Source: Streptomyces sp. ERV7
GTDB taxonomy: Bacteria; Actinomycetota; Actinomycetes; Streptomycetales; Streptomycetaceae
DNA: 64,000 bases
Assembly: GCF_001653515.1 (NCBI RefSeq)
Contig: NZ_LYOY01000001.1
Location: forward strand, 992,001 to 1,056,000
Direction of reading: 5' to 3'
The translations under genes and the position numbers were made by a program. Of the stretch, positions 1-8,854 are shown one piece after another. Within the stretch, counting starts at the first letter, position 1; each line of letters begins with the position of its first letter. The notes beneath the pieces are model-generated. The model searched no databases. It had not been told where the DNA came from and saw only the letters and a program-made list of their open reading frames with translations.

Positions 1-1365
1 GTCCCAGGAGGCCGCGGCGACGTCGTCCGCGTACTGCTCCAGGCAGCGGCCGCGGAAGTACGCCCTGGTGTCCTCCGGGGGCTTCGCCCGGGCCCGGGAG
101 ACCGCGGGCTCGTCGAGGAGGCGCTTCATCTTCCCGCGGGCCGCCAGCCGGTTGTAGAGGCCCCTCTCGGCCCGTACGTCGGCGTACTGGAGGTCGACGA
201 GGTGAAGCCTGGCCGCGTCCCAGCCGAGGCCGTCGCGCCGCCGGTAGCCCTCCATGAGCTCCCGCTTGGCGATCCAGTCGAGCTCGCCGGACAGGCTCAT
301 CGGGTCGTTCTCCAGCCGGTTGAGCACGTCCTCCCAGCGGCCGAGGACGTCCTTGGTCTGGTCGTCGGCGTCGACGCCGAACCGCTCCTCCACGTACTTG
401 CGCGCCAGCTCGAAGTACTCCATCTGGAGTTGTACGGCGGTCAGGGTGCGGCCGCTGCGCAGGGTGACGAGATGGCGCAGATCGGGGTCGTGGGAGACCT
501 GGTGGAGGGTGCGGACCGGCTGGTCGACGGCGAGGTCGACGTTGATGAAACCGTCCTCGATCATGGAGAGGACGAGCGCCGTCGTACCGAGCTTGAGGTA
601 GGTGGAGATCTCGGAGAGGTTGGCGTCGCCGATGATGACGTGCAGCCGGCGGTATTTCTCCGCGTCCGCGTGCGGCTCGTCGCGGGTGTTGATGATGGGG
701 CGCTTGAGGGTGGTCTCCAGACCCACCTCGACCTCGAAGTAGTCGGCGCGCTGACTGATCTGGAAGCCGTGCTCGTGCCCGTCCTGGCCGATGCCGACGC
801 GGCCGGCGCCGGTGATGACCTGGCGGGAGACGAAGAACGGGGTGAGGTGGCGCACGATGTCCGAGAACGGGGTCTCCCGCTTCATCAGGTAGTTCTCGTG
901 CGTGCCGTAGGACGCGCCCTTGTTGTCCGTGTTGTTCTTGTAGAGGTGGATCGGCTGGGCGCCGGGGAGCTGCGCCGCGCGTTCGGCCGCCTCGGCCATG
1001 ATGCGCTCGCCGGCCTTGTCCCACAGCACCGCGTCGCGCGGGTTGGTGACCTCGGGCGAGCTGTACTCGGGGTGTGCGTGGTCGACGTAGAGCCGTGCCC
1101 CGTTGGTGAGGATGACGTTGGCGAGGCCGATGTCCTCGTCGGTGAGCTGGCTGGAGTCGGCGGCCTCGCGGGCGAGGTCGAAGCCGCGGGCGTCCCGCAG
1201 CGGGTTCTCCTCCTCGAAGTCCCAGCGGGCGCGGCGCGCCCGGTGCATCGCCGCCGCGTAGGCGTTGACGATCTGGGACGAGGTGAGCATGGCATTGGCA
1301 TTGGGGTGGCCGGGGACGGAGATGCCGTACTCCGTCTCGATGCCCATTACTCGCCGTACGGTCAT
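1..1365 (-). CDS. dop: Pup deamidase/depupylase Dop (3' end cut by window edge)
   Basis: Converts the C-terminal Gln of Pup to Glu so PafA can ligate it to lysines, and also strips Pup from substrates; cytosolic Pup-proteasome pathway, carboxylate-amine ligase fold. The protein opens [14 protein letters not shown], holding the family GIETEYG motif. D95 in [13 protein letters not shown] matches the catalytic Asp, and KNNTDNKG...YGTHENY is the Dop-type loop. ATG at 1365 follows AAGGAGG at good spacing. About 455 codons are visible; the family is about 500 aa, so only the C-terminus is missing. arc lies upstream on the same strand behind a terminator. Homologous PafA is the alternative, but position beside arc and the loop favour Dop. 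Confidence 0.93.
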   Translation of the reverse strand, partial: MTVRRVMGIETEYGISVPGHPNANAMLTSSQIVNAYAAAMHRARRARWDFEEENPLRDARGFDLAREAADSSQLTDEDIGLANVILTNGARLYVDHAHPEYSSPEVTNPRDAVLWDKAGERIMAEAAERAAQLPGAQPIHLYKNNTDNKGASYGTHENYLMKRETPFSDIVRHLTPFFVSRQVITGAGRVGIGQDGHEHGFQISQRADYFEVEVGLETTLKRPIINTRDEPHADAEKYRRLHVIIGDANLSEISTYLKLGTTALVLSMIEDGFINVDLAVDQPVRTLHQVSHDPDLRHLVTLRSGRTLTAVQLQMEYFELARKYVEERFGVDADDQTKDVLGRWEDVLNRLENDPMSLSGELDWIAKRELMEGYRRRDGLGWDAARLHLVDLQYADVRAERGLYNRLAARGKMKRLLDEPAVSRARAKPPEDTRAYFRGRCLEQYADDVAAASWD

Positions 1366-1568
1366 GCGGCCCTCCTTGCCCGGCGGCGCTCCCCTCCGGG
1401 AGCGGCGCTCAAGTACCGCTGATTCTCCGGTGCGTGTGCGGTGCCCGTCCCCGCACTGCGCGACGCGGCGGTACGGAAGAGCCTAGAACGCCTTTGCGCT
1501 GGTGGGGAGATCAATTCCGTCATTGCTCTTGGTCGGTCTCTGGCCTGTTTTTGGCCGGAAAAGCAGTC

Positions 1569-1600
1569 GGCTGCGGATGCCCGGTCGGGCACCCGCAGCC
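1569..1600 (-). terminator. Terminator after arc
   Basis: Arms 1569-1583 and 1586-1600 form a long near-perfect G/C-rich hairpin with one mismatch and a tight loop. On the minus strand it is followed within a few bases by TTTT. It starts 10 bases past the arc stop codon and lies about 200 bases before dop, so dop probably has its own promoter in 1366-1568. Confidence 0.7.
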
Positions 1601-1610
1601 GCCCCGTGTT

Positions 1611-3377
1611 CTACAGGTACTGACCGGTGTTGGCCACCGTGTCGATGGAGCGCCCGGTGTCCGCGCCCTGCTTTCCGGTGACGAGGGTACGGATGAACAC
1701 GATCCGCTCGCCCTTCTTTCCGGAGATACGGGCCCAGTCGTCGGGGTTGGTGGTGTTGGGCAGGTCCTCGTTCTCCTTGAACTCGTCCACGCAGGCCTGG
1801 AGGAGGTGGGAGACCCGGATGCCCTTCTGGTTGTGGTCGAGGAAGGCCTTGATGGCCATCTTCTTGGCCCGGTCCACGATGTTCTGGATCATGGCGCCGG
1901 AGTTGAAGTCCTTGAAGTAGAGGACTTCCTTGTCGCCGTTGGCGTACGTGACTTCCAGGAAGCGGTTCTCCTCGGATTCCGCGTACATCTGCTCGACGAC
2001 GGACTGGATCATCGCGTGTGCCGCGGCGTCCTTGGAACCGCTGTGTTCGGACAGGTCGTCCGAGTGCAGCGGCAGGGTGGCCGTGAGGTACTTGGCGAAG
2101 ATGTCCTTGGCCGCCTCGGCGTCCGGCCGCTCGATCTTGATCTTCACGTCCAGGCGCCCGGGGCGCAGGATGGCCGGGTCGATCATGTCCTCGCGGTTGG
2201 AGGCGCCGATGACGATGACGTTCTCCAGGCCCTCCACACCGTCGATCTCGGCGAGCAGCTGCGGGACGATGGTGTTCTCCACGTCCGAGCTGACGCCGGA
2301 TCCGCGGGTGCGGAAGAGGGACTCCATCTCGTCGAAGAAGACGATGACGGGGGTGCCCTCGCTGGCCTTCTCCCGGGCTCGCTGGAAGACCAGGCGAATG
2401 TGACGCTCGGTCTCACCGACGTACTTGTTGAGGAGTTCGGGGCCCTTGATGTTGAGGAAGTAGCTCTTCCCCGCGGGCTGGCCGGTGACCTCGGCGACCT
2501 TCTTGGCGAGCGAGTTGGCGACGGCCTTGGCGATGAGCGTCTTGCCGCAGCCGGGCGGCCCGTAGAGCAGGATGCCCTTGGGCGGCCGCAGTTCGTGCTC
2601 CTTGAAGAGGTCCGGGTAGAGGTACGGGAGCTCGACCGCGTCGCGGATCATCTCGATCTGGCCGCCGAGTCCGCCGATCTTGTCGTAGTCGACGTCCGGG
2701 ACCTCTTCGAGGACGAGTTCCTCGACCTCGCTCTTGGGGACCACCTCGTACACATAGCCGGAGCGGGGTTCGAGCAGGAGGGCGTCGCCGGGGCGGATGG
2801 TGATGTCCAGGAGCGGCTCGGCGAGCCTCACCACCCTTTCCTCGTCGGTGTGCCCGACCACCAGGGCGCGCTCGCCGTCCTCCAGGATCTCCTTGAGGGT
2901 GACGATGTCCCCGGCGCGCTCGAACTCCATGGCCTCGACCACGTTGAGCGCTTCGTTGAGCATGACTTCCTGGCCGCGCCGGAGCTCGTCGAGCTCGACG
3001 CTGGGGCTGACGTTCACCCGGAGCTTGCGGCCCCCGGTGAAGATGTCGGCGGTGCCGTCCTCGTTGGACTGCAGGAAGACACCGAAGCCGGCCGGCGGCT
3101 GTGCGAGCCGGTCGACCTCCTCCTTGAGGGCCACGATCTGGTCCCGGGCCTCGCGGAGCGTATTGGCGAGCCGCTCGTTCTGCGCGGACACACCCGCCAG
3201 GTTGGTCTGCAGCTCGACGATCCGCTCTTCGAGAATCCTCGTATGACGCGGAGAGTCGGCGAGCTTACGTCGCAGGACGGCGATTTCCTGCTCTAGATAG
3301 GCAACCTGGCCGGCTGGGTCCTCAGACCCCCGCCCCGGCCGGATGCCGCGGTTGATGTCGTCGTCGTGGGCTGCCAC
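1611..3377 (-). CDS. arc: Proteasome-associated AAA ATPase ARC/Mpa
   Basis: Hexameric ATPase that recognises pupylated proteins, unfolds them and feeds them into the 20S proteasome. A coiled coil (about residues 25-92) is the Pup-binding element, followed by two OB-fold segments and an AAA module: Walker A GPPGCGKT near residue 275 and Walker [13 protein letters not shown] near 344. The C-terminus ends in GQYL, the tail that docks into the proteasome alpha ring. GTG at 3377 is preferred because GGAGGAGG sits 6-8 nt before it; a TTG at 3395 is in frame but lies inside that ribosome site. This start gives 588 aa, normal for the family. Confidence 0.96.
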   Translation of the reverse strand: MAAHDDDINRGIRPGRGSEDPAGQVAYLEQEIAVLRRKLADSPRHTRILEERIVELQTNLAGVSAQNERLANTLREARDQIVALKEEVDRLAQPPAGFGVFLQSNEDGTADIFTGGRKLRVNVSPSVELDELRRGQEVMLNEALNVVEAMEFERAGDIVTLKEILEDGERALVVGHTDEERVVRLAEPLLDITIRPGDALLLEPRSGYVYEVVPKSEVEELVLEEVPDVDYDKIGGLGGQIEMIRDAVELPYLYPDLFKEHELRPPKGILLYGPPGCGKTLIAKAVANSLAKKVAEVTGQPAGKSYFLNIKGPELLNKYVGETERHIRLVFQRAREKASEGTPVIVFFDEMESLFRTRGSGVSSDVENTIVPQLLAEIDGVEGLENVIVIGASNREDMIDPAILRPGRLDVKIKIERPDAEAAKDIFAKYLTATLPLHSDDLSEHSGSKDAAAHAMIQSVVEQMYAESEENRFLEVTYANGDKEVLYFKDFNSGAMIQNIVDRAKKMAIKAFLDHNQKGIRVSHLLQACVDEFKENEDLPNTTNPDDWARISGKKGERIVFIRTLVTGKQGADTGRSIDTVANTGQYL

Positions 3378-3415
3378 GGTCCTCACCTCCTCCAAGGGGA
3401 GCTGGACGCTTCCTG

Positions 3416-3421
3416 ACCCTA
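3416..3421 (-). promoter_or_regulatory. Candidate -10 box of arc
   Basis: TAGGGT read on the minus strand about 40 nt before the arc GTG, in the 277-bp gap shared with the divergent ferredoxin gene. No good TTGACA-like partner is evident, so this is only a motif call. Confidence 0.35.
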
Positions 3422-3654
3422 CCTGGGCGGGTGGTGATTGAAACCCCTAGATCACAAAGACCTCGGGGTGTGTCCGATCTTCACCCTTGCGCTCTCCCTC
3501 ACGCCAGGGGAATACCCACCCATCAACATCGGAAAGCGGGCGGTTGTATCGTCGAGTCGGTCAACACCCGTCAGGACTGGTACCGATTGCTCGGCCGTCC
3601 CGTGAGGTGGGGCACACCGTACGAACACAGCACCGCGCACGAACGGCAGGCGAC

Positions 3655-3933
3655 ATGAACGACGCTCTTGAAGTCTGGATCGACCAGGAGCTCTGCACCG
3701 GCGACGGCATCTGTGTCCAGTACGCGCCCGAGGTCTTCGAGCTGGACATCGACGGTCTGGCCTATGTGAAGAGCGCCGACGACGAGCTGCTGCAGACGCC
3801 GGGCGCCGCGACACCGGTCCTGCTGCCCCTGCTCCAGGACGTCGTCGACTCGGTGAAGGACTGCCCGGGCGACTGCATTCATGTACGACGGGTTTCGGAC
3901 AGCGTCGAGGTCTACGGGCCGGACGCCGACTGA
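3655..3933 (+). CDS. Small [3Fe-4S]-type ferredoxin
   Basis: Single-cluster electron carrier of 92 aa. Cysteines C14 and C20 (CTGDGIC), then C70 and C74 (CPGDC), fit the short actinobacterial ferredoxins with a CX5C...CP pattern that normally bind one [3Fe-4S] cluster; C74 is an extra cysteine in the second motif. The rest is acidic, as in other ferredoxins. ATG at 3655 is used: the long upstream in-frame extension has no ferredoxin-like sequence. No ribosome site is obvious (GGCAGGCGAC precedes the start). It is divergent from arc and convergent with the next gene. Partner enzymes, often P450s, are not adjacent, so the reaction it serves cannot be read from here. Confidence 0.85.
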   Translation: MNDALEVWIDQELCTGDGICVQYAPEVFELDIDGLAYVKSADDELLQTPGAATPVLLPLLQDVVDSVKDCPGDCIHVRRVSDSVEVYGPDAD

Positions 3934-3970
3934 GACGGTAAGTGACGGAGTCCGTACGCTGGGTGACGGA

Positions 3971-4543
3971 TCAGATGCTCGGCGCCGGGGACTGGGTGCT
4001 CCGGACGAACTTCCCGCCCTGCCAGCGCCACTTGGCCTTCTGCTCCTGGTCGGGGCAGCAGCGCGGCACGCTCGCCGACGAGTAGCCGAGCAGGGTCGCG
4101 GTGACCGCCCCGTCCTGGACCGCGAGGCCGAGGACACTCAGCTTCTCGCGGGGGTCGGCCAGCGTCGCCACCAGACGGGGCGGGGCGCCCTTCACGGCCG
4201 GCCGGGTCAGCACGTAGATCCCGCTCGGCGGGGTGCCCGAGCCCGCCCGGCAGTGGACGACGGCCACGGTCTCGGGACTGCCGTCGCCGTCGAGGTCCCC
4301 GGTGGCCCGGGACGCCACCCGGGTGCCCACCGAGCCGCACTGGAGCGGGTAGACGACGGCCGCCGTGTCGGGGGCCGGAGCCGCCGCCACACGGGCTCCG
4401 GGGGCCCCTTGGGAGGCCTTGGCGGCCTCGGGCTGCAGCCAGCCGGCCAGCGCCACGACACCGGCCATCGCGGCGGCCGTGGCCAGCCAGTGCACCGGGC
4501 GGGCGTGGGTGTGCGCGAGCTCGGGGACGGCGGCGTTCTGCAC
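3971..4543 (-). CDS. Membrane-anchored or secreted protein with FG-GAP-like repeat
   Basis: 190 aa, function unknown. A hydrophobic stretch WLATAAAMAGVVALAGWL near residues 17-34 follows a short N-terminus, so it is an uncleaved anchor or a signal peptide. The exported part holds GDLDGDGSPETVAVVHC, typical of FG-GAP/VCBS calcium-binding repeats, and a CCPDQ motif near the end, giving several extracytoplasmic cysteines. GTG at 4543 is chosen because AGGAGA lies 7-8 nt upstream. It ends tail to tail with the ferredoxin gene, 37 bp apart. I do not recognise a named family beyond the repeat. Confidence 0.8.
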   Translation of the reverse strand: MQNAAVPELAHTHARPVHWLATAAAMAGVVALAGWLQPEAAKASQGAPGARVAAAPAPDTAAVVYPLQCGSVGTRVASRATGDLDGDGSPETVAVVHCRAGSGTPPSGIYVLTRPAVKGAPPRLVATLADPREKLSVLGLAVQDGAVTATLLGYSSASVPRCCPDQEQKAKWRWQGGKFVRSTQSPAPSI

Positions 4544-4704
4544 GCGGTGGGTCTCCTGTGAGGGGCGGTGCGGTTGGTGGGAGTGGCCAGCATCGTGCCA
4601 CACGTCACAGTCGGGCGGAACAGCGGGGTCCGGACGTTCTGCGCCGCCTCGCGCGCCGCTGTGTCCGTACCTCCGTCCGTACCTCCCCTGCCTCCAACGG
4701 AAAA

Positions 4705-4752
4705 GCGCCGCCGCCGAGTTCCCCGGAGTGTCCGGGAACTCGGCGGCGGCGC
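4705..4752 (-). terminator. Strong terminator after trmI
   Basis: A perfect 19-bp G/C-rich stem (4705-4723 with 4734-4752) and a 10-nt loop. On the minus strand it is followed by TTTTCCGTT. It lies 25 bases past the trmI stop. Confidence 0.85.
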
Positions 4753-4776
4753 CGGTGCGTTGTGCTGACGGGCTCG

Positions 4777-5664
4777 TCAGTCCTTGTTGGGGCCCTCGTA
4801 GTCGTCTCCGTACGCGCCCTTGGCGGGGCGGCGGCGGCGCAGCGGGGGCTCGACGCCGTCCGCGAGACGGCGGGCGGTGACGAGGAAGCCGGTGTGGCCG
4901 ATCATCCGGTGGTCGGGGCGGACCGCGAGGCCCTCCACGTGCCAGTTGCGGATCATCGACTCCCACGGCTGCGGCTCGGCGAAGCAGCCGATCTCGCGGA
5001 TGGCCTCGACGGTGCGCGAGAGCTGGGTGGTGGTGGCCACGTAGCAGCAGAGGATGCCGCCGGGCACCAGCGCCTTGGAGACGGCGTCCAGGCACTCCCA
5101 GGGGGCGAGCATGTCCAGGATGACGCGGTCGACATCGGTGTCCGACAGGTTGTCCTGGAGGTCGCCGACGGTGAGCTGCCAGGCGGGGTGCGGCTCGCCG
5201 AAGTAGCGCTCCACGTTCTGCTGGGCGATCTCGGCGAAGTCCGCGCGGCGCTCGTAGGAGTGGAGCATGCCGTGGTCGCCGATGGCGCGCAGCAGGAAGG
5301 CGCTGAGCGAGCCGGAGCCCACACCCGCCTCGACGACGCGCGCGCCGGCGAAGATGTCGGCGAAGGCCAGGATCTGCCCCGCGTCCTTGGGGTAGACCAC
5401 GGCGGCGCCGCGGGGCATGGACAGGACGTAGTCGGGGAGCAGCGGGCGCAGCGCGAGGTACGCGACGTTCCCGGTGGTACGGACAACACTGCCCTCGGGA
5501 GCGCCGATCAGCTCGTCGTGCGGGAAGGAACCCTTGTGGGTGTGAAAGTTCTTCCCGGCTTCGAGCGTGAACGTGTAGTGGCGTCCCTTGGGGTCGGTGA
5601 GCTGGACCTGGTCCCCGACCTTGAAGGGCCCGCGACGGCGGGCGGCACCGGTCGGTTCGGACAT
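4777..5664 (-). CDS. trmI: tRNA (adenine-58-N1)-methyltransferase TrmI
   Basis: SAM-dependent enzyme that makes m1A58 in the T-loop of tRNAs, stabilising tRNA fold. The N-terminal beta domain (GDQVQLTDPKGRHYTF, then HTHKGSFPHDELIG) is diagnostic for TrmI/Trm61. The Rossmann SAM motif is VVEAGVGSGSLSAFLL, and VILDMLAPWECL carries the catalytic-site Asp and PW signature. 295 aa from ATG at 5664 matches the M. tuberculosis homolog in scale. This start has no ribosome site but sits 6 nt after TACCCT, so a leaderless mRNA is likely; an in-frame start at 5703 would add an unconserved tail. Confidence 0.94.
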   Translation of the reverse strand: MSEPTGAARRRGPFKVGDQVQLTDPKGRHYTFTLEAGKNFHTHKGSFPHDELIGAPEGSVVRTTGNVAYLALRPLLPDYVLSMPRGAAVVYPKDAGQILAFADIFAGARVVEAGVGSGSLSAFLLRAIGDHGMLHSYERRADFAEIAQQNVERYFGEPHPAWQLTVGDLQDNLSDTDVDRVILDMLAPWECLDAVSKALVPGGILCCYVATTTQLSRTVEAIREIGCFAEPQPWESMIRNWHVEGLAVRPDHRMIGHTGFLVTARRLADGVEPPLRRRRPAKGAYGDDYEGPNKD

Positions 5665-5676
5665 ACGAACAGGGTA
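5665..5676 (-). promoter_or_regulatory. Leaderless-type promoter of trmI
   Basis: TACCCT at 5671-5676 (minus strand), then GTTCGT, then ATG. A TANNNT box with 6 nt to the start codon and no ribosome site implies transcription starting at the A of ATG. No clear -35. Confidence 0.55.
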
Positions 5677-5737
5677 CCGGCCCTGTTGACCGCGGAGCGC
5701 CACGGCCTGCGCGGGCGCGGTCGGGACGGGCCGGCGG

Positions 5738-6988
5738 TTACGCGGTGGGCCGGGCCATCGCCGCGACGAAGGCCTTTTCGACGTCGGCCGCCGAGAGCAC
5801 CCCGTAGATCTCCCCGGTCTCCTCGACCACCAGGTACTCGGTGGCGGGGGTGGCGCGGAGCTTGTCGAGCAGCGGTTCGCCGGCCAGCTCGGCCGGGACG
5901 CGCATCCCGTCGGTGAGGTCCTGGGAGAGACCGCTGACCGCGACCCAGGGACGGCGGTGCTCCGGCACTCCGACGATGGCCGCCTCGCGGACCAGACCGG
6001 TGGGGTCGCCGTGGCCGTCGACGACGACCAGGGCCCGCGCCCCGGCCTCGTTGGCCCGGCGCAGCGCCTCGGAGAGCGGGGTGCTCGACTCGACCGGGAC
6101 GGCCCGGCGGGTGAGGTTGCGGGCGCGCAGCTCAGGCAGGTGCTCGCGCAGCCGGGCCATCCGCAGGCTGTTGCCCGCGCCGGTCCAGATGATCGCGGCG
6201 AGGATCGCGGCGAGCAGCGCGTCGGTGACGGTGTCCATGCCGTCGACCTCTTCCGGCGCGTTGCCGAGGGCGCCGGTCTGGGTGAGCAGCGGGAGGCCGA
6301 TGAGGACGGTGACGGCGAGGGCGCGGCCGACCCAGGCGGCGGCGACGGTGCCGCTCATGGGCTTGCCAGTGATCTTCCACACCACGGCGCGGAGCATCCG
6401 GCCGCCGTCCAGCGGCAGTCCGGGCAGCAGGTTGAAGCCCGCCACGATCAGGTTGGAGATCATCAGTCCGGCGAGCAGCACACCGGGGACGGTGCCGGGC
6501 TCGACGGCCTGCATACCGAGGTAGAACAGCCCCGACAGGACCAGCGAGAGCAGCGGGCCGACGAAGGCGAGCACGAACTCGCGGCCCGGGGTCTCGGTCT
6601 CCTTCTCGATCTCGGAGACGCCGCCGAAGAACTGGAGCTGGATGCGGCGCACGGGGAGCTTGAAGCGCAGCGCGGCGACGGTGTGGGCCAGCTCGTGGAC
6701 CAGCACCGAGGCGTAGAAGGCGACCGCGAAGAAGAGCGAGACGAGGTAGCGGGCGGCGCCGAGCTCGGGCAGCACACGGTCGAGCTGGCCGCCGAAGACC
6801 CAGGTGATCAGGGCCGCGACCAGGAACCAGCTGGGGGCGACGTAGACCGGCACGCCGAAGGGGCGCCCCATGAGGAGTCCGCCGCCCGGCTCCGGTCCAC
6901 GGGGCGACTTGCCGCTGCCGGGCGCGGCGCCGGGGTCCTCGTCGCCCGCGCCGGACTGCGGCCTTTTGCTGTCGCCGCTCTCGTCCAC
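5738..6988 (-). CDS. Site-2 protease family (M50) metalloprotease with CBS pair
   Basis: Intramembrane zinc protease of 416 aa. After a Gly/Pro-rich cytoplasmic N-terminus, transmembrane segments carry H98-E99-L-A-H102 (HExxH) and a later NLLPGLPLDGGRML motif whose Asp is the third zinc ligand. Residues about 290-416 form two CBS repeats (STPLSEALRRANEAGARALVVVDG and ATPATEYLVVEETGEIYGVLSA), which usually bind adenine nucleotides and may tune activity, as in SpoIVFB-like relatives. GTG at 6988 follows AAGGGA. It is divergent from the RecB-like gene. Substrate is unknown; anti-sigma factors and membrane regulators are the usual targets of the family. Confidence 0.93.
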   Translation of the reverse strand: MDESGDSKRPQSGAGDEDPGAAPGSGKSPRGPEPGGGLLMGRPFGVPVYVAPSWFLVAALITWVFGGQLDRVLPELGAARYLVSLFFAVAFYASVLVHELAHTVAALRFKLPVRRIQLQFFGGVSEIEKETETPGREFVLAFVGPLLSLVLSGLFYLGMQAVEPGTVPGVLLAGLMISNLIVAGFNLLPGLPLDGGRMLRAVVWKITGKPMSGTVAAAWVGRALAVTVLIGLPLLTQTGALGNAPEEVDGMDTVTDALLAAILAAIIWTGAGNSLRMARLREHLPELRARNLTRRAVPVESSTPLSEALRRANEAGARALVVVDGHGDPTGLVREAAIVGVPEHRRPWVAVSGLSQDLTDGMRVPAELAGEPLLDKLRATPATEYLVVEETGEIYGVLSAADVEKAFVAAMARPTA

Positions 6989-7078
6989 GGTGTCCCTTCG
7001 TCGGTGCTTCTGTCACGATCATGCAGTGTGAGGGGGCTCGTCGTCGATGGTATTCCGCTCGCTGTCAGTGGCGGGTCG

Positions 7079-7091
7079 TAGGGTCTGTGTC
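7079..7091 (+). promoter_or_regulatory. Leaderless-type promoter of RecB-like gene
   Basis: TAGGGT at 7079-7084 followed by 7 nt and ATG at 7092, with no ribosome site. It fits a leaderless transcript. Confidence 0.55.
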
Positions 7092-7949
7092 ATGGATACG
7101 AGCACCGAAGGGGCCGCGGCGGCCCGGCGACCCGTGTCGTTGTCGCCGTCGCGGGCGAACGACTTCATGCAGTGCCCCTTGCTGTACCGGTTCCGGGTGA
7201 TCGACAAGCTCCCCGAGAAGCCGAGCGAGGCGGCGACCCGCGGCACGCTGGTGCACGCGGTGCTGGAGCGCCTCTTCGACGACCCGGCGGCGGAGCGCAC
7301 CGCTCCGCGCGCGAAGGCGATGATCCCGGGCCAGTGGGACCGGCTCCTGGAGTCCAAGCCGGAGCTGACGGAGCTGTTCGCCGAGGACGCCGAGGGCGAG
7401 CGGCTGGCGAAGTGGCTGGCCGAGGCCGAGCGGCTGGTGGAGCGGTGGTTCTCCCTGGAGGACCCCACCCTCCTGGAGCCGGTGGAGCGCGAGTTCTTCG
7501 TCGAGACGGAGCTGGAGTCGGGGCTGCGGCTGCGCGGCGTGATCGACCGGGTCGACGTGGCGCCGACCGGCGAGGTCCGGATCGTCGACTACAAGACGGG
7601 CAAGGCCCCGCGTCCGGAGTACGCGGAGGGTGCCCTGTTCCAGATGAAGTTCTACGCACTGGTGGTCTGGCGGCTGAAGAACGTGCTGCCGCGCCGCCTC
7701 CAGCTGGTGTACCTGGGCAGCGGGGACGTGCTGACGTACGACCCGGTGGAGGCGGATCTGCACCAGGTGGAGCGGAAGCTGCACGCCCTGTGGGAGGCGA
7801 TCCGGCTGGCCACCGAGACGGGTGACTGGCGGCCGCGGCCGACCAAGCTGTGCGGCTGGTGCGACCACCAGGCGGTCTGTCCGGAATTCGGGGGGACTCC
7901 CCCGGCTTATCCGCTTCCTTTGATCCAGGTCGGGGATTCCGCAGGCTGA
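7092..7949 (+). CDS. RecB-family single-domain nuclease with Fe-S cysteines
   Basis: 285-aa PD-(D/E)XK nuclease of the RecB/Cas4/AddB type. The active site is D166-Y-K168 in IVDYKTGK, preceded by RGVIDRVD whose Asp is a metal ligand. C28 near the N-terminus plus C254, C257 and C263 in LCGWCDHQAVC form the split four-cysteine set that holds a 4Fe-4S cluster in AddB, Cas4 and Dna2. ATG at 7092 sits just after a leaderless-type -10; an in-frame GTG upstream is less likely. No helicase partner or cas gene is adjacent. In actinobacteria it recurs beside trmI (from memory Rv2119 with Rv2118c), so it is probably a housekeeping DNA-processing enzyme. Confidence 0.88.
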   Translation: MDTSTEGAAAARRPVSLSPSRANDFMQCPLLYRFRVIDKLPEKPSEAATRGTLVHAVLERLFDDPAAERTAPRAKAMIPGQWDRLLESKPELTELFAEDAEGERLAKWLAEAERLVERWFSLEDPTLLEPVEREFFVETELESGLRLRGVIDRVDVAPTGEVRIVDYKTGKAPRPEYAEGALFQMKFYALVVWRLKNVLPRRLQLVYLGSGDVLTYDPVEADLHQVERKLHALWEAIRLATETGDWRPRPTKLCGWCDHQAVCPEFGGTPPAYPLPLIQVGDSAG

Positions 7950-7973
7950 AGTGCGACGCCCCGGGCCGGGGAT

Positions 7974-7990
7974 CCGGGGGCGCCCCCCGG
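7974..7990. terminator. Short G/C hairpin after RecB-like gene
   Basis: CCGGGGG (7974-7980) pairs with CCCCCGG (7984-7990) across a 3-nt loop, 24 bases past the stop. There is no T-run, so it is only a weak terminator candidate. Confidence 0.4.
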
Positions 7991-8084
7991 GTGAGGACAG
8001 CCGCTCCAGGTGCTCCCAGCCGGGGTGGCGCGGGATGAGCAGGGCAGAATGGACCCGGTCCAGCAATCCTGATGAGGAGTTCCC

Positions 8085-8756
8085 GTGGCGATCCGCGTCC
8101 TACTGGTCGACGACCAGCCGCTGCTGCGCACCGGCTTCCGGATGATCCTGGAGGCCGAGCAGGACATCGCGGTGGTGGGCGAGGCCGGCGACGGTCTCCA
8201 GGCCCTCGACCAGGTGCGGGCGCTCCAGCCCGATGTGGTGCTGATGGACATCCGGATGCCCCGGATGGACGGCGTGGAGGCGACCCGGCAGATCAGCGGC
8301 CCGGGCAAGGACGGCCCGGCCAAGGTGCTGGTGCTGACCACCTTCGACCTCGACGAGTACGTGGTGGAGGCGCTGAAGGCGGGGGCCAGCGGCTTCCTGC
8401 TGAAGGACGCCCCGGCCAATGAGCTGGTGCAGGCGATCCGGGTGGTCGCGGCGGGCGAGGCGATGCTCGCCCCGTCGATCACCCGCCGGCTGCTCGACAA
8501 ATACGCGGACCACCTCCCCTCGGGTGAGGAGCCGGTCCCGGACACGCTGCACACGCTCACCGACCGCGAGGTCGAGGTCCTGAAGCTGGTGGCACGCGGG
8601 CTCTCCAACGCGGAGATCGCCGCGGACCTGTTCGTCAGCGAGACGACGGTGAAGACGCACGTCGGCCATGTGCTGACCAAGCTGGGCCTGCGCGACCGGG
8701 TCCAGGCGGCGGTGTACGCGTACGAGAGCGGCCTGGTCCGGCCCGGAGCGCAGTAG
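8085..8756 (+). CDS. NarL/FixJ-type response regulator (orphan)
   Basis: Two-component DNA-binding regulator of 223 aa. The receiver domain has acidic pocket D9-D10, phospho-acceptor D55 (VVLMDIRMPRMDG) and a conserved Lys in GFLLKDAPANE. The C-terminal LuxR helix-turn-helix is LTDREVEVLKLVARGLSNAEIA through VKTHVGHVLTKLGL. GTG at 8085 follows GATGAGGAG with 5 nt spacing. No histidine kinase is next to it, so the sensor must be elsewhere. It is convergent with the peptide-binding protein gene, separated by a strong bidirectional hairpin. The target genes cannot be inferred. Confidence 0.93.
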   Translation: MAIRVLLVDDQPLLRTGFRMILEAEQDIAVVGEAGDGLQALDQVRALQPDVVLMDIRMPRMDGVEATRQISGPGKDGPAKVLVLTTFDLDEYVVEALKAGASGFLLKDAPANELVQAIRVVAAGEAMLAPSITRRLLDKYADHLPSGEEPVPDTLHTLTDREVEVLKLVARGLSNAEIAADLFVSETTVKTHVGHVLTKLGLRDRVQAAVYAYESGLVRPGAQ

Positions 8757-8793
8757 CCCGAGCCCGCCCGAGCGCGGCGGAGCGGAACAGCAC

Positions 8794-8827
8794 GAGGGGG
8801 GTGCGGGGTTGACCCCGCACCCCCCTC
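8794..8827. terminator. Bidirectional terminator
   Basis: A perfect 16-bp inverted repeat (8794-8809 with 8812-8827) in the gap between the convergent regulator and lipoprotein genes. Confidence 0.8.
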
Positions 8828-8854
8828 GCTCGCGTTCACGGCGAAGCGGAGCGC

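Noticed and set aside
202..1422. 406-codon open frame on the plus strand opposite dop
   Set aside because: Composition is the mirror of dop (Val/Gly/Asp/Leu-rich, no domain); dop has motifs and a ribosome site.
7092..7949. CRISPR Cas4
   Set aside because: Nuclease core is shared, but there are no repeats, cas1/cas2 or effector genes anywhere in the window.
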